Shown: piece by piece, positions 43,268-55,443 of the stretch | Layout of the letters: the number at the start of each line of letters is the position of its first letter | Numbering within the stretch: the first letter of the stretch is position 1 | Origin: Tretioscincus oriximinensis | Taxonomy: Eukaryota; Chordata; Lepidosauria; Squamata; Gymnophthalmidae | Reading direction: 5' to 3' | Assembly (NCBI GenBank): GCA_022410635.1 | Contig: JAJVDF010000279.1 | Location: 1,471,769-1,535,768 of the forward strand | Length of the DNA: 64,000 bases | The notes under the pieces: model-generated | Seen by the model: the letters and a program-made list of their open reading frames with translations, nothing else | The model's database searches: none | What the model was told of the DNA's origin: nothing | Translations under genes and position numbers: made by a program

Positions 43268-44350
43268 TGTGAGTGGCATTTTTGCAGATAGGACTGAAAG
43301 ACTGAAATACACAATCTTGATGACCCTTAATTAAAGCAATAGATGTTGAAACAAATTAATGTTTCCAGTTTCCATCTCGCATTCTTGGGTAGGAGGTGGA
43401 GTGAGAGGTTCACCGTATTGGGGGGTAAGTTACACTTCTTTGTATGTATTTGAATGTTGTCTGTTATGTGTTTTGGTTTTGTAAGTATTCTTTATNTTTT
43501 TGCTTCTAGTGTACTATTCATATATTCAATATTTTTAACATATTAAAAATGGTCTGAGACAGCTTTCACAATGATAAACTATTAGGTCAGTATGAGCCAA
43601 CTAATAATGCTGCTGAAANGTTTATTAGGTTTAAGCAAGTTGCTGTCTCATGAGATAGTTCTATATCGTCAACATTGTTCATAACTAAACAGTAATACAT
43701 ATNGTGCTGAACTGGGAAAGCAGAAGTCAAACTAGTAATGAAAGAGAAGGAAATTAACCAATACCCTTTGAGTGGCATTTTGGTCTTTTAGCTAAATTCC
43801 ATGCAAATAGCCAGTAACATCTGGATCTGATAACATTGTTGAAGATGAGAATGCATTGAATTGACTTATGAGTTCGGCCCTTTCTACACTGGGCTTTTTA
43901 AGAGTATATCGTGGAGCAGGGAGTTGCCATCTGCATGCTGACATTTGTGGCCTGCCATAGTTTTTACGAGCATGTGGATGGCGGACCATTGTTCCAGAAC
44001 AGGNACCACTGTAGAAAGCACTTTAGTCACTTCTCAGACATAGTGCAGCGATTTTGGAACAGTAAGGGGCAGGTGCATGTGGCCATATAGTCTCCCCCAC
44101 CCACACCCACCCCATTCATGAGGTTCTATTCTTTGAACATTCANCTCACAGCTTAGTGGGGAAGTTCCAGAGGTCCACATAAATGGTGTCTTAGACAGAT
44201 GCATCTCTAGAAAGTTTATTGTCCACCTTAAATAATTGTGTTTGACCCCCTTGAAGTCAAAGTGGATCAAAGACAGTGTAGTAGAAAGAGAAATGAGTTG
44301 GTAATTTAAAAAAACATTGAACGCACCACACATAGCAACAAAATTGTCTA
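43268..44350. other. FAM47E intron, nothing recognised
   Basis: No repeat or exon recognised. Confidence 0.35.
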
Positions 44351-44352
44351 CA

Positions 44353-44594
44353 GTTCTGTTTATTTTTTCCAAACGTTGATAAAGAATGGGTATGTTAATC
44401 TCGCTTTTGAGTCCCTTGGATTAACGCCAAGACTCTTCTTTAATGATTTGATTTCATCCTCGTACAACGTGAAGGAAGAACTGCATATATCCCCCAATTC
44501 CAACGAGCTCTTCCTGTACTTCTTTTGCTGCCAAGGACTGCTTTTTCCTGTTGGCTTGCCAAAACCTTTGACAGTAGAGACCGCTTTATCCTAG
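44353..44594 (-). CDS. Unassigned 78-aa coding-like ORF
   Basis: Minus-strand open frame without a starting Met: DKAVSTVKGFGKPTGKSSPW, QQKKYRKSSLELGDICSSSF, TLYEDEIKSLKKSLGVNPRD, ending in INVWKK and TAA. The last codons overlap an AATAAA. An in-frame TAG just upstream coincides with a weak acceptor (CATGCTAG), so it would be a 3'-terminal exon starting in phase 0. That phase is compatible with the FAM47E exon at 50207-50287, so it could be an alternative last exon. Amino-acid composition looks protein-like. I recognise no family. Confidence 0.35.
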
Positions 44595-44599
44595 CATGT

Positions 44600-46700
44600 A
44601 TAAATCTCCATTAATATGAACACTGGGAAAGGAACTTAGCATTAGTAGGTCATATATACATCATCATCATCATCATCTTTATCTCCATCTTTCCGCTACA
44701 TGTCCTTAAGACAATTTACAAATTAGAATGGGGCAAAATATACCTCACAATCTATTCCCTAAGGAACATCCACGCCACACATGCAACCCCCTGACTGCAC
44801 TCATACCTAAACATTAATCTAATTTCAGTTCACCTTCAAAGTGAAGGAACACATCAGCAGGCTGGCTAGTAATTTTATTTCTACCTTAGCTTAAAGGTGT
44901 TGGATTTTTTTTAAGTTAAATAATTCAAAAACAAAACGGCTGGTCACTTTGCTCTTGCCTTCTCTTCCTCTGAAACTGGACTCCAGCGGAATTAAAATGT
45001 AAGATGTGAATGCAGCTATGCTATGTTCAGATAGCTGCTAAAATGGGTGATTATGGTTGGAATTGTCACTTGTATCTGTGGCAACCCAAACATAGTCCTG
45101 CTAGATAGGGATCAAATTCCACTTTTATTCTATTTTGTGAAAATCCAATTTTTCAGTGTAGGTTTTCCTGAAATAGCACAAAACCCTATGTTTTTAGGTA
45201 TTATTAAAGCCTGCATTTGGAACTGTGGAAATAAATAAATATGCAACTGTATTCAGGTACTTAAACATTTGGTGCAAATGTGATCCCCCTTTCTACATAT
45301 TCTGGCTTATCCTAAGGCCANCCCCTAGGAAAGGATAGCCCGGGAACTTGACCCAGAGTCTGATATGGACTCAGTGTCTATCTGTCCTTTAATGAAAATT
45401 TCTCTGCATCAGCTGACTACTTTGTAATAGTAATTGATTGCACAAAGGAGGCTATTTTGGAATAATTTGTAGAAACATGAAAAATGGTTATTGTTATGCA
45501 AACTACAGGCACAATTCATACTATTATTGTACAAACTGCCTGACAGACTACCCAATGTTGATTGCTGGAACTGTCTGCAGAAATGTTAAGGTTTCAGGAA
45601 ATGTAAAGATGCTGTTCTGTGCAAAGTGTTTGAGTAATATTGCAAGTTGAATAGCACCTTCCATAAAGTAGGTTTATAATACTGTCCTTAATGTGATGTT
45701 CTTTTATTCAAGAAATTAGGGGAATGATGTTTATGGTGAGAGCACATTAACTGTTTTATAGGTGTGTCAAAATTGCTGGTGTTGTAAGGAAGCTCAAAGT
45801 TATGATTTTTATACAACTGTCAATTCTGATATTCAATTCCTACATAGTCAATGGAACGTTTTAAATGGTTGGCATCAACTGCAGCAGACTCTTCCAAACT
45901 ACATCTTCCAGTTGTAATTGTGAAACATATAGAAGGCTGCAGTTGAACTTTCTGGTTTACAGGACTACAGCTTGAATGGGATGAATTTTATGGACTGAGG
46001 CTCATATTGTGCTCTTATTGTGTTTCTCATTTCTGAACAAGAATATAGTGTCATAAAATTATCTAGAAGTTGAGACTAACAATTGTTACTCCAAGTGTCC
46101 ATCATGTTGAACCCACAATTTGTCTTGGGCATCCTTTGGCTATATTTTTGGTCCTGGACAGACTCAACCATATTTGTTATCCGGCCTAAACTGTTGCTAG
46201 CCTCATTTTTCTCCCAAGCTAAACCAACTCCTGACAAAAGCAACCTAAGCTTGGTTAAAGAACTCTAAGGTTGCTTTGCTGGGTAAGGAGTTAGCTCAAT
46301 GTCTAGAAATGCACTTGGAATTGATGCCTGTGGGATCAAAAATATTGTGACTTCAGGTCACCACTCTTCTGNTCCACAGCAGTGATTGCGGTAACGTATG
46401 CTGCAGCAGCATTCTCTCTAGGGTGTGTGGTGTTGGAACCATGCACCCACAAAAAATGGNTCTTTAAGGGATTTGATACAGTCCTGTGACTTTTCTGCCA
46501 TGTTCTTTATTCTAGATTATATTCTGAAATAGGGTCCTGCTACCTACATGCTGGAGCAAACTACAACATGCCCCAAGTGGGGCTTGCTGTGGTCCACATT
46601 AGTATATGGATGACAGATCCCTATTTCAAGATGTACTCAAGAATATAACCAAGTGCAGAAAGAATTATTGAATGAGCACCAGGCAGCCCCTGTATAATTG
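44600..46700. other. FAM47E intron, nothing recognised
   Basis: A short (CAT)n run occurs at 44652-44677. A cysteine-rich 70-codon plus ORF (45438-45650) lacks any context. No repeat family was identified. Confidence 0.35.
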
Positions 46701-46708
46701 CTATGTTT

Positions 46709-46935
46709 ATCTACCTTGTTTCCTTGAAAATAAGATGGGGCCTTGTATTANTTTTTTCTCCAAAAGATGAGTTAAGGCTTATTTTCTGGGGATATTTTTT
46801 CCATGAACAACAATCTACATTTATTTTTGAACCCTGAACTGTAACTAGAGGTTATTTTTNGAGTGGAGCTTATATTCAAGCCTCCACAAAATCCTGAAAA
46901 ATCGTGCTAGGTCTTATTTTTGGGGTATAAATATG
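46709..46935. repeat. MITE-like repeat of the GAAAATAAGA...TCTTATTTT type
   Basis: The left CCTTGAAAATAAGATGGGGCC and right GGTCTTATTTTTGGGGTATA are inverted relative to each other; internal TTTTCTCCAAAAGATGAGTT and GGCTTATTTTCTGGGG fit a repeat I have seen dispersed in many vertebrate genomes. Class is uncertain. Ns lie at 46751 and 46860. Confidence 0.5.
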
Positions 46936-46939
46936 ATAA

Positions 46940-48050
46940 AAAAANTTTTTTNAAACAAATCTGTAGCAGGAACCTGCAGGTTTCTGTTATTTATTACATG
47001 ATGCATCTCTACCAAAGTTGTGCATTATAAAATAAAGTCCCTGGCTTTTATTGAAGTGAGAGAAGTGACTATCCAGTTATATTCAGATTTTATCTCTCTG
47101 AATGGGGTTGTTATTTCTAAGATGCTGTTCAAAGAGATCAGTGATGAGGAGTGATTTGGAAACTTATTTCTTCCTTACTGTCCTGCCACGTCTTATGTAC
47201 TGGTTATGACCTATATGAATCACTCAGCAGACTTAGCTGAATTGCAATATTCAAATACAGTAAAGAAAACAACAACTGCTTATTTATTTAATATTCTTAT
47301 TGTAACCATGGGTTCTTAGATCACTATTTTACAAATATTTATTTTATTAAATACATAACAAAATACAGAATTAACTGCAATTAATGTATCAAAACAGAAT
47401 ATATTATGTGCATAAACAAAATATGTGAAATATCCACAATTTTTATTCCAAAAAGCCTCTTAGATCACAACAAACCCCTTATTTTTAATGACTTTACATT
47501 CTCAACAGATGTATTTTTTCTAAAAAGAAAAACATTCTTATAATTGTTTCCAAGTTTTCCATGTTATAATTTTACATTTGTTTTCCATCATTCATTTTTT
47601 ACAAGTGTTTATAAAATAAGTTCAGTGTTTTACAAATGTAGTATTATACAAAACAGTTAAAACAGACATCAAAACCTGGTTCATGCTAGAGCTGTGCATG
47701 AAAATCATGTGTTTAATCTGCTATCAAACTGAACACCCAGTTTGCATTATTACAAAAATATGCCATTGAAACTCTGCGTCTTCAGTGAATTCAAATTAGT
47801 TTGAAATTAAGAAATACNAGGATTTCCCCCCCATTAAAAAGCTCCTTTCAGGGACAAAATCACAGTAAATGAGAACCATTAAATGGATTTGANCGTGGGA
47901 GACTGATGCAATTTGTTTACATCAAAGTTTGGATTGCTAAGCAACTGGATGTTCACTTGATGCAAATATTTGTGGGCACACTGACTGAATTTTCAAATGT
48001 GAACTAAACTTTNCACAATGTTACTTCATATAGACATCATCATCATCATT
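46940..48050. other. FAM47E intron, AT-rich, nothing recognised
   Basis: Unusually AT-rich from about 47280 to 47660. No exon or repeat family was identified. Confidence 0.35.
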
Positions 48051-48067
48051 AATTATTATTATTAATT

Positions 48068-48260
48068 TCAGAGAAATAGCCGTGTTAGTCTAGCAGAAAG
48101 TCCAGCAAAGGAGCTAGCAGCACTTTGAGACTAACTTGAGAAAAGTGGTGGGCATAAGCTTTCGTAGACAGGTCTGAAGAAGTAGACCTGTCTACGAAAG
48201 CTTATGCCCACCACTTTTCTCAAGTTAGTCTCAAAGTGCTGCTAGCTCCTTTGCTGGACT
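48068..48260. repeat. Perfect 77-bp inverted repeat (foldback element)
   Basis: Arm 48099-48175 is the exact reverse complement of arm 48184-48260, with an 8-bp spacer GAAGAAGT. Left of the first arm is GAAATAGCCGTGTTAGTCTAG, a start seen in an interspersed repeat with GGGCATAAGCTTTCGTAGAC. A diverged single-arm relative is at 51550-51690. Both sides are bordered by ATT repeats. Confidence 0.9.
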
Positions 48261-48261
48261 A

Positions 48262-50206
48262 TTATTATTAAAATACCAAGGAACAAATCAACAATTCATA
48301 TAGATATTTAACAATTCATATTAAAATAGAGAACCGCAACTGTCCCCCCACAACTTAAAATTAGCNCAGAATTGAAATGGAAATGGTGAAGCAATTAAGA
48401 AAGTAAAAATAAGTAATCTAGAAGACGAGGGGGAAGAGAAGGGAAGAAATGATGTGGAAACTGATTGTGCTGTTTTCAGGATGCAAAAAGGATGAGTTGA
48501 AGGGGGGAAATGGTGGCCCATCAAAACTTTTTTTTAAAAGTAAGAGAAGAAGCCTTCAACAAATTGTGTGCTGTGGGGAAGACTTTAAAATTCAATGTAT
48601 AAAATGAACTACGCTGCAGCCATGCTGATTTTAACTTTGTAAAATGTGCTTTTTTATATACATACGTAAGCACTCATTAGTGCGTACTCTGTTACAAGAG
48701 CTGCTTCTAATAAGAGCATGTGAATGCTTAAGTTTATAGCTACACACAGCTGACGTGTGGTGTGTTGCTTCTGAAAGCAGCTGGGATGTGTGAAAGAACC
48801 TGAAAACTATAAGATCAGGAACTTCACTGGGATTACGGTTCACATTCCCAGTACTCCTACGTAGCAGTGTTATGAGAAACAGATTATTGTTTAGTCTGTA
48901 AAAATTCATAATAAACTGGCTTCTGGCTGGAAGAAGGGAGCAGTCCCTTAGAGACTGGTTAGTGACATTGTGTCAGCTGAGAAGGATTTGCTATATTCAT
49001 CTTGTGGGGGAAAATGAAGTGCATACAGTTCTTTTTTAATTAAGTTGCTGAAATATACTAGTTCTATGATTTTTATTGTGAGTTTGATTATGAAGTTTTA
49101 ATTTTCAGATGCTTTGTAAATTTCACATAAAAAAAATATAAATACCAATAAAAGCTAGTGTTTTGCGTGCTGCTAGGAAGTTAGCCTGTGTCCATTAAAG
49201 TATGTGCCCTGGTTCACAAACCTTCCAACCTAAAATTGTGGACCAAGTTGCTGATTCCCTACTTCAGTAGTCCATTCAGTGAAGATTGCCAAAATGTCTG
49301 ATCAAATTCAAACCGGTTTGGCAGGCTCCAAACTACTGTGACCAGAAGATTGTATCTTGGTATGTTATTAGAGAAATTGCGTTATATTTCCAACATTTTG
49401 AGTATCACTGGTTTTGAATAGGAAAGTCCAGTTTCAAATCAGCACTCATACCTACAGTAAAGAGATATGAAATATGNTGGGAAGCAGAAGGCTGCCTTCT
49501 ATGACTGTTGTGGTGTGCTTCTGGAAACAAGGCGTGATAATGTCACCATTGGCTTCTNCAGTGATAGTCAGAAATATTGTCACTATCTCCCGTTTCAGTT
49601 CATTTGATATTCTAAAACCAGCTGTAAAATACCTTAGGAGGTGTTGGTGGGTATCCCAAGACCTTGAGTTTTAGAATTTTTTTAATTGAGCTTCAGATCT
49701 GCCCACATACTCATTTGGCTCAGNATACAGGGCAGTCATGCATACTGCAAATGTCCATGCTTTTAAGACTNTAGTTGCTAACAGTCTTAATTCTTTCAAA
49801 GGTCCACATTTCCAGCTATACAAACCCATCAGCAGATGCAAAGTTGCCTTATGGAGGCTTATGTAATTCTTAATGTTCTATTGAAACATGATGAGTTTGA
49901 GAAAAGTGAGCAAGATAAGCCTCCATTATTGATAAACCTTGAGATAGAATGCAACCCATCAACTGGATAGAACTGCCATCAAGAGTTAAATAAACCTGAT
50001 TTTTAGCTCCCCCACATGTAGCCCAAGTGGGACCCAAAGCTCTGTCACTCAAAGGAGAAACTTGCCCAAGCTTTGCATTGCTTATGGATCACATCAGGTC
50101 TCGTGAGGCAGAAAAAACACAAGCTCATAGAAATATTGCCTTCACAAAACAATAGTGAATGACATTTTGATCTCCAACTGCTCCAGGGCCACAGGGGTTT
50201 TCTCAC
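48262..50206. other. FAM47E intron, nothing recognised
   Basis: No exon or repeat that I can support. Several Ns. Confidence 0.35.
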
Positions 50207-50287
50207 CTGAGGCTTCTTATAACCTTTCCTTTCAAGGAATCGCTCAAAGGCGTAAGTCCCATGCAGTGGCTTAGTGTCCCCTTCATC
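50207..50287 (-). CDS. FAM47E: FAM47E-like coding exon (81 bp)
   Basis: The acceptor is AATTATCTTGCAG and the donor GTGAGAAAAC. Exactly 27 codons: DEGDTKPLHGTYAFERFLER then KGYKKPQ. The LxGTxAFxxFxxxxGYxxP pattern is the conserved C-terminal motif of the FAM47 family. Phase 0 at both ends. Confidence 0.75.
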
Positions 50288-50563
50288 CTGCAAGATAATT
50301 TTTTTTACATGAAGGAAACAGTAGAACATTATTCCTCACAGACTCTCATGATTCTTTTAAGCAGCTCTCCAAACTAAAACACTTCTGGAATAATTTTGTT
50401 GCAGAAGAAAGAGGGCATTTCAATTGTCCTTGGTTATGCTCACTGCTTGTAAAATGCCATAGGAACAANAAATTGCCTGAGGACTTGCATGCAAACAACA
50501 CATTTTTTACATTACCAAAGCCTCGCAGAATGCAATTTCTAGATGCAATTCTCAGTACACTAT

Positions 50564-51220
50564 GGCCAAGTTCTCATATTGGGGGAAAATGGGGCAGAAA
50601 GCAGCAAAGTGGAGTAGGGATTCCACTTTATAGGGATTCGTCGTTTTCTGCCACCTCCAGCACCATTTAAGCATCTGCACTCACACTGCAGTTAACTGAT
50701 GGGGGAGCTGGAGGTCCGGTCCTTGGGGCTCTTCTGGGAAAGGCAGAAGAACCCCCAAAGGCTGGAGTCCAGGGCAGTAGGAGATNTAAGCAGGTCTCCT
50801 GCCCTTCCCCTCTCCTTTTTTCTGTAGCTGATTAAAATGCTGTAAACAGCTCAGATCAGCTGAGATCAGCTGTTCGCAACGTTCCAATAAGTTACAGGGA
50901 AAAAAGGTGAGGAGAAAGGCAGGAGATCTGCTTTGATCTCCTGCTGTCCAGTAGACCCCAAGAAGCAGACATCCAGCTGTTCCGTCCTTGTTCCCATCGG
51001 AGCGCACAGCAAAATCGTTGACAGAATTTACTTAATGCGAATTGTATTAAACTGCACTGGCAGCAGTTTTCTGAGCGAACTTCGCTCAGAAAACACATTG
51101 ATGTGTGGACTGAACATGGCCAGTGCATTTTCCATTTGGATTTTATAGGAAATGCATGTGGCCAGTTTGGATCCACACAGCTTTTTCATTGCCGTTTTTT
51201 CCCCTCGTGAGAATTTCCCC
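50564..51220. mobile_element. 650-bp MITE with inverted ends, copy B
   Basis: The left GGCCAAGTTCTCATATTGGG and right CCCCTCGTGAGAATTTCCCC are inverted repeats. The interior aligns with copy A. It contains an internal perfect hairpin at 51066-51094 (14-bp arms, GTTTTCTGAGCGAA, 1-nt loop). An N lies at 50786. It is in the FAM47E intron upstream of exon 50207-50287. Confidence 0.65.
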
Positions 51221-51549
51221 CCGTCTTCCATTGTCTCCCAAACTTTGCCCAAATTCATGTTCACTACTTATATGACACTATTTAACCACCTTTTCCTCTG
51301 CTATACCCTTTTCTAGCATTAGAGGCTTTTTCAGTGAATTCGGTTTTCTCATTATGTGAACAAAGTATTTGAACTTCAGCTTCAGAATTTTTTCCTTCAA
51401 GTGAATAGTCAGAGTTGATTTCCTTCAATGGTGACTGATTTGATCTCCTTGATGCACAACTACACTGAGTTGGTTCGTCATTTATTTACTCAATGAATAA
51501 TAACTGTCAGAGATCTGTGACCCGAAGGATAACACGTATAGATACGATT

Positions 51550-51690
51550 TCAAGAAAATGGCCGTTATTAGTCTGGGTCCAGAATATCTAGCAAGGGGTC
51601 TCATGGTACCCTAGAGGCTAAGAAGAAAAGGTAGGAGTGTGAGCTTTTGTAAACAAATTTACTTCTTCAGCTGCAACAATAATTATGGAA
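51550..51690 (+). repeat. Single-arm relative of the 48-kb foldback repeat
   Basis: TTTCAAGAAAATGGCCGTTA, TTAGTCTGGGTCCAG, ATCTAGCAAGGGGTCTCATG, and GAGCTTTTGTAAACAAATTT with ACTTCTTCAG follow the same block order as 48068-48183. Confidence 0.5.
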
Positions 51691-52215
51691 CAACTAACAT
51701 TTATTTACCTTATAGAAACTCTTTGGTTTTTCTCAATTTTATACAATTGTGAGAAAAATTATTCAACTCCCATTGTAGGTTAGATTTACGAGTCCAATTG
51801 GGGTTTTAAGAGAGAATCCTTGATTTTTACATGCCCCGATGCTCCTTCTTTTGCAAAGAAACCATTAGAAAACCTTTAAATCCACATGGAATAGACAAGC
51901 CAACTAACCAGGAANTAAATACTGAGTATGCTCAGTGTGCGATTTTCCATTGATTATGTGCTACTTCTGCTCATGGAATCCTGGTAATTCCAATAAGGAT
52001 CTGAACACACAGGAAGGCTTTGCGACTCCATGGCTGCAGGCATGGCCATTTCAGAAAATAACAGCATTTTTCCGGGTATATTGCAAAAACTCTGTCGGAC
52101 TGTGGAGTGGAACTATCGTGAGCAGTGAAAACCACCTTGGCCTGCAGCCTTAATTGTGTTGAATAATTTTAATCCCACTGTAGTCACAGTATTATATTAA
52201 AAAGCTTTCCATTAC

Positions 52216-52368
52216 CTTTTGGATGTTTTTCTTCCTTATATTCAGAAAAGGTTGCAAAGCCTTGGGGATTTTTTCCCGCTCACCAACTTTTTTTCTTTTC
52301 CATTTTTTGGGATGAAGGTACCAGTCCCCATATTTGTACTTTTCCAGTCTTGGCTCCAAGGGCGGTTT
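52216..52368 (-). CDS. FAM47E: FAM47E-like coding exon (153 bp)
   Basis: The acceptor ends CCTTTTAG and the donor is GTAATGG. Exactly 51 codons: KPPLEPRLEKYKYGDWYLHP then KKWKRKKVGEREKIPKALQP. YGxWYLxPKxWKKxxVxE is the hallmark motif of FAM47 proteins, here followed by a basic segment. Phase 0 at both ends. FAM47E is implicated in chromatin regulation in mammals; here I only infer family membership. Confidence 0.8.
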
Positions 52369-52425
52369 CTAAAAGGAAATGAAGACCATCTTTGTTTGTT
52401 TGCTTAAATATGTAAGTTGCATTTA

Positions 52426-52570
52426 CAGTAAAACCCCGTTTATCCGGACTTCGGTTAACCGAAACCCGGCTTCCAACCTGCGTCACGTGACAGTTAAATG
52501 GTTTATCCGAAAAATTGCGTTATCCGAAATGCCTCCGCCCCCTTTAGTTCGGATAAACGGGGTTTTACTG
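52426..52570. mobile_element. Tigger/pogo-like MITE, short form
   Basis: 145 bp, with the same inverted ends as 20503 (CAGTAAAACCCCGTTTATCC) and TA duplication at 52424-52425 and 52571-52572. Most of the GC-rich centre of the longer copy is deleted. It starts 58 bp upstream (5' on the minus strand) of the FAM47E exon 52216-52368. Confidence 0.88.
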
Positions 52571-52894
52571 TATATAGTTTCATCATCAAAATTTCAAAAT
52601 AATCTTTTGGCCTCAAAATGAACAGACATGGCCTGTCGTGCAAAAAATGACTAATATTATCAGTGGATGTTAACTGCTTTTAATATAGCATTTGTTCAAG
52701 TCAAATTTGTTACCCCATCAAAACATGAATCNGCTCTAAGTGCAAAAATGCACCAGTGCTAACATGGACTAGTCAGTTTTACTAAAGTAGAATAGATTAA
52801 TGTGCTCTTTCCTTGATGCATTTTAGGGAGCTCTTACAACAGATCTCATGTTAATGCTTACATGCTGTTCCTTAGCTTGTTGCAAGGAGGAGAA

Positions 52895-53190
52895 GAAGAA
52901 TCTAATTTTTACACCCCGAGATTCTTACCCGAAGGGACTCAGAGCGGCTTACAAGNTTATTTTTCACTTGAAGGCTGACATCTAGTCTTATCTTCCTCAC
53001 CATGTTATAGTGGTACCTATTAAACTACTTGCAAATGTCTTTACTTTTGAACAGCTGGGTTGGCTGAAGCTGAGGCCAGTAGAGGGCGCTCACCTCTCTC
53101 TATGGCTGACACATGGGCCTTGAACTCGGTATCTCTGTTGAAAAAGCGAGCTCTTAACCTCTTGTACCACTGTGCCTCTGGAAAAAACTA
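52895..53190 (-). repeat. tRNA-headed SINE, full length (minus)
   Basis: From GAAGAAGAATCTAATTTTTA and GACTCAGAGCGGCTTACAAG to GAACTCGGTATCTCTG and GAGCTCTTAACCTCTTGTAC at the tRNA-like head. One of the more complete copies of the second type. An N lies at 52956. Confidence 0.8.
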
Positions 53191-53297
53191 AACGTTGCAC
53201 TGGAATCAGAAGAGTTCGTAGAAAGTAACCAGTCTACACCCAAGTACCTCCAGTCACTGGCTAGAACAGGATTCTTCCATACCGGGAAATGAGGTTA

Positions 53298-53700
53298 GGC
53301 TGACCAGATTACCCCATTTTTGCAGGGAAAACCCAGTTTTGGGGTGTCAACTCCGCCCTCCCAGTGGGACACAGTTTACCCATTTTTTGCTGAGGAAAAT
53401 TTTAAAATCTATATATATATGTATATATATATAAAATTCACTGCATTACCACTAGGGGTCTCTGGAAACCGGGGTCAGCTCCTAAAGGCACCCTCATCTC
53501 AATAAAAAAAAATAAAAAATGCACTTCAAAAAATTCTCATGCNCTTTGAAAAATTCTTATACACTTTGCAAATTTCTCAAAGGGGATTTTGGAGAGGTAT
53601 GCATGTGGTGGGTGACTTGCATATTTATGAATATGCAAATTAGCATGAATATTAATTACCCCAGTTTGGGCCTCAGAAAGTCAGGACAGTCTAGAATGAG
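53298..53700. repeat. Palindromic TA-type MITE, copy 4 (one end only)
   Basis: The left end TA-GGCTGACCAGATTACCCC and inner AAAACCCAGTTTTGGGG match the family. The right end GGGGTCATCTGGTCAGCC is missing. TTTGGGCCTCAGAAAGTCAGG near 53665 may be a decayed inner arm. (TATA)n and A-runs lie between. Confidence 0.5.
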
Positions 53701-54886
53701 GCTATGTTTGGTATTTCTACTGTGATGGAGGAGATGATCCCTGGATGGACCATGCCAGACAGTTTCCAAGTTCCTGTTGCAATGTAGAGAAAGAGATGTT
53801 GCTATTGCTATTCTTCACTTGACAGAGGTAGGCTGGCATTTCCTGAAGATACTTGTGTTGCCCTGAATGCAACCTGAAAGCTCTGAATATCCTCCAAAAT
53901 GTGTGTCCATGTGCTTAGCTGTGAAAGCAAATGAAGATGTATTTCTGAGCCATTTATGCATTCCAGTGAACCAGAAAACCACATCCATATGAACAAAATT
54001 GCAAAAATCACATTTTAGTGGAAATGTGCTGGAGATGTTGCCTCTGAAAATGAGTGTTTTGCACTGTGTGGAAATCAGCTTTGAGCTTTTTTTAAAACAA
54101 AAAATGGTATAAAAATGTTTGAAAGATATAAATATTCAGTTTAANTATTTGTCCCTTCTATTTCCACAAGACTCTCAGTTTGCATGAGCACCAGAGGCCA
54201 GGATAGAAAGAAGAACTATTATATTTGGGGAGCTTATTAGCATCTTTCAACTGGGAAACAAACCCGTCACGTTCTTCCTTTCTTAGTGCAATGTGCAGTA
54301 GTGAGACCCAAACAGCCACCAGCCTGCAATCTACTTTTCCATCAAGAGCCAAAAGTAGAAACACAACAGTAAAGTTCCTTTTCAGTGAACCAAATATCTA
54401 CCTTAGTGAAAACTCTTTTTGCCAGCATTTGAATGTTTCGTTAGGCTGACACAGAATTGGGGAAATTTTAGCTTCGGAACGTCTGGAGGACCACCTAGGA
54501 GCATCTCTTAAAAGACTTCCAGAGCTCCAGGGTTGCAATACTGCTGATTATCCAGCAAGTGGCAACCTAAGAACATCAGTTGCACATGTCTACAAGGGCC
54601 AAAATAGCATAGTGGAGACTCTCAGCTGCTGGTGCCACATGCTGGGATGCTAGAGCAGCACCCAAGGCAGGCTGGATGCCTCTGCTGTCTCCATTCAGAG
54701 CTGCCAGGCCACCACTGATAGAGGGAAGGTAAACAGGGCTGGGTGGGAGAGAAAGGAGAGGGATTGGAAGAGGCCAGGGGGCAGTGTCAATAGGGGCACT
54801 GGGGTGGGGAGCAGGGGTACATCCAGATTTTGCCTAATTCAGCAGGAGATTTGATCATTGAGCAGATCGGGCAGAAAGGATAAGGA

Positions 54887-55290
54887 GAGCCAGCCTGGTG
54901 TAGTGGCTAGAGTATCTGGCTCTTATCTGGAAGTCTCTTTATTCGATTTTGCACTCCTCCACAAAAGCCAGCTGAGTGACCTTGGGCTAGTCACAGTTCT
55001 CTAGAGCTCTTTCAGTCCCACCATCTTCATGTCTGTTATGAAGAGAAGAACAGAAGGTTATGTAAACTGTTTGATTCCCTTCAGGCTGAGAAAAGCGGGG
55101 TATAAAATCGATTCTTCTTCTCCTTCTCCTCCTCCTCCTTCTCCTCCTCCTTCACCTCCTCCTCCTTCTACTCCTTCTGAGCTCTCTCAGCCCCACCTAC
55201 TCCACAAGGTGTTTGTTGTGAAGAGAAGAACAGGACACTGCTGAGAAAAACGGGGTATAAAAACTGACTCTTCTTCTTTTTCTAGTTGTT
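54887..55290 (+). repeat. Sauria-type SINE plus tail duplication
   Basis: AGCCAGCCTGGTGTAGTGGC (A box region), ATTCGATTTTGCACTCC, AGTGACCTTGGGCTAGTCAC, AAAGCGGGGTATAAAATCGA, then a CTCCTCCTCCTT microsatellite (55110-55170) and a second partial copy (AGCTCTCTCAGCCCCACC to AACGGGGTATAAAAACTGAC). Confidence 0.85.
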
Positions 55291-55443
55291 TCTGTTCCCA
55301 ATGCAAAGATGTTACCGTTGGAGCTGTGAGACTGATTTGGGCATTGAAATTGCAAAGAGGAATCCCTGCCTTCCACAAGAGAGCATTTTTAACTGGGCAG
55401 TACTCTTACCTGGAGGCTTCTCTTAACTACATGGTGCTCTTAC

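Noticed and set aside
45438..45650. Cysteine-rich 70-aa plus ORF
   Set aside because: Eight or so Cys residues caught the eye, but the spacing fits no zinc-finger or toxin pattern and the sequence is AT-rich intron without a signal peptide.
48099..48260. microRNA precursor
   Set aside because: The stem is perfect over 77 bp and derived from an interspersed repeat; miRNA precursors are shorter and imperfect.
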